Source: Candidatus Hydrogenedentes bacterium CG07_land_8_20_14_0_80_42_17
Lineage (GTDB): Bacteria; UBA8481
DNA: 7,451 nt
Direction: 5' to 3'
Assembly: GCA_002780065.1 (NCBI GenBank)
Contig: PEWQ01000060.1
Coordinates: 12,036-19,486, forward strand
In this document: positions 6,828 through 7,451 of the stretch, piece by piece
How the letters are laid out: the number at the start of each line of letters is the position of its first letter
Position numbering within the stretch: the stretch's first letter is position 1
Notes under the pieces: model-generated
The model's input: only the letters and a program-made list of their open reading frames with translations
Told to the model about the DNA's origin: nothing
The model's database searches: none
Translations under genes and position numbers: made by a program

Positions 6828-6893
6828 GTAATGTGGTAGAATGCGGTCGCCGCAGGCTCCCAGCCTGCGGCTGTTTAGCCTGCGTGACAAGCG
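6828..6893. repeat. Composite palindromic repeat, unit 2
   Basis: This second copy has its 5' box at 6828-6847 and its 3' box at 6877-6893, six bases after unit 1. The 29-bp interior differs in length from unit 1 and carries the complete hairpin core plus CTGTTT. AGCCTGCG therefore appears twice here (6862-6869 and 6877-6884), and either copy could pair with the same left arm. Confidence 0.75.
6849..6871. repeat. Perfect 10-bp hairpin in repeat unit 2
   Basis: GCCGCAGGCT (6849-6858) pairs perfectly with AGCCTGCGGC (6862-6871) around the loop CCC. The 25-bp core 6845-6869 matches 6788-6812 of unit 1 with one mismatch. It is followed by CTGTTT, not a true T-tract. Confidence 0.85.
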
Positions 6894-6917
6894 TGGAGCA
6901 TGACAGGTGAGGCGCTG

Positions 6918-7451
6918 TTACCTTCTAATCTTCAACTCTTTTTCGTCGATTATTATTTTACCTTTATTATTGTTGAAGCTGATGCTCTTGATTAAATCCC
7001 AGTGAAGCGCGGAAACATTTTTGCCTCGGCATTCTTTGTATGCCGAACCCAAAGCGAGATGAATTGTTCCGCCGATCTTCTCATCAAACAAAATCTCTTT
7101 TGTTGGAACTTTTATTCCGAAATTTGTGCCGATTCCAAATTCGCCAAGCCTTCTCGAACCTGAATCGGTGTCGAGCATCTTATTCAGGTAATCTTCTCCA
7201 CGGTCGGCATGTGCCTCTACAACTTGCCCCTTCTTGAATACTAATCTTACACCTTCGACAAGATGACCATCTCGAGCGGTGGGAATGTCAAAATAGATTT
7301 TGCCCTCGGTAGAAGTTTCTACCGGCGCAGTGAAGATTTCGCCGCTTGGTAAATTTTGAGTCGCTTCCGAATTTACAAACAACCTGCCCTTTACTGAAAA
7401 AGATAGATCAGTATCTTCTCCGATAATTCTTACCTGTTTTGCATTGCCGAT
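6918..7451 (-). CDS. M29-family metallo-aminopeptidase, C-terminal part, truncated by the window edge
   Basis: This is the last 177 codons of a cytoplasmic dinuclear-metal aminopeptidase of the AmpS/PepS/aminopeptidase T family, which removes N-terminal residues from peptides. The frame is open to base 7451, so the N-terminal half, including the true start, lies outside; full family members run to about 370-410 residues. Counting from the window edge, the fragment begins with DTDLSFSVKGR (13-23). It then shows NLPSGEIFTAPVE with Glu38, RRLGEFGIGTN with Glu104, FDEKIGGTIHLALGSAY with His131 and Tyr138, and SALHWDLI with His150 and Asp152. These are the conserved metal-binding and catalytic positions of the family, all intact. 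A TTG at 7382 could be taken as a start, but the family match runs straight through it. The gene converges on the glycan operon and has no evident link to it. Confidence 0.93.
   Translation of the reverse strand: MGNAKQVRIIGEDTDLSFSVKGRLFVNSEATQNLPSGEIFTAPVETSTEGKIYFDIPTARDGHLVEGVRLVFKKGQVVEAHADRGEDYLNKMLDTDSGSRRLGEFGIGTNFGIKVPTKEILFDEKIGGTIHLALGSAYKECRGKNVSALHWDLIKSISFNNNKGKIIIDEKELKIRR

Larger units (their letters stand above)
6699..6917. other. Non-coding spacer between convergent genes
   Basis: This 219-bp stretch separates the end of the glycan operon from the convergently oriented aminopeptidase. Its main content is a tandem pair of palindrome-bearing repeats (6737-6821 and 6828-6893). 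The flanks, 6699-6736 and 6894-6917, show nothing recognisable. No coding frame of note and no T-tracted intrinsic terminator is seen on either strand. Confidence 0.7.

Noticed and set aside
6849-6876. Intrinsic terminator for the glycan operon or the aminopeptidase gene
   Set aside because: The stem is strong but there is no U-tract after it on either strand. The same core is repeated in unit 1, so repeat identity explains it better.
6737-6893. CRISPR-like array
   Set aside because: There are only two units, the boxes at the two ends differ from each other, the interiors share sequence, and no cas gene is seen. It fits a palindromic intergenic repeat instead.
6918-7382. Complete 154-residue gene starting at TTG 7382
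   Set aside because: The upstream codons to the window edge are open and encode DTDLSFSVKGR, which continues the M29 family match. The gene is longer and is cut by the window.

Overview
The window looks like chromosomal DNA from a bacterium with moderate GC content and compact operons, probably an uncultured lineage. The genes use the standard bacterial code, and none needs a recoded stop. A DUF2723-type membrane protein, an M29 aminopeptidase and dispersed GCCGCAGGCT palindromes would fit a Bacteroidota/Ignavibacteria-like or candidate-phylum genome. That placement is a weak inference, because the window holds no marker gene.

Positions 12-6698 hold five plus-strand genes that form one tightly packed surface-glycan cluster. 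In order they are: a soluble GT2 glycosyltransferase; a membrane-anchored processive-type GT2; a polytopic protein related to DUF2723 GT-C glycosyltransferases; a membrane nucleotide-sugar 4,6-dehydratase of the CapD/WbpM/PglF type; and a WbaP/WcaJ-type polyprenyl-phosphate sugar-1-phosphate transferase. The first three overlap by 4 and 11 bp. The fourth follows after 54 bp and the fifth after only 9 bp. The cluster evidently continues upstream of the window, since no flippase, polymerase or export gene is seen here.

The likely division of labour is as follows. The dehydratase makes a 4-keto-6-deoxy UDP-sugar that leads to a rare sugar. The sugar transferase loads the first sugar phosphate onto a polyprenyl phosphate carrier. 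The two GT2 enzymes extend the lipid-linked glycan on the cytoplasmic side. The DUF2723-like protein could act on the outer face with lipid-linked donors, but its usual acidic motif is altered.

Positions 6699-6917 are non-coding and contain two tandem copies of a composite palindromic repeat. From 6918 to the window edge, on the minus strand, lies the C-terminal part of an M29-family aminopeptidase. It converges on the glycan operon and marks its downstream boundary.

No RNA gene, CRISPR array, insertion sequence or transposase was seen. The most interesting points are the altered DUF2723 motif, the composite repeat pair, a probable read-through tail on the second gene, and a shrunken middle domain in the sugar transferase.
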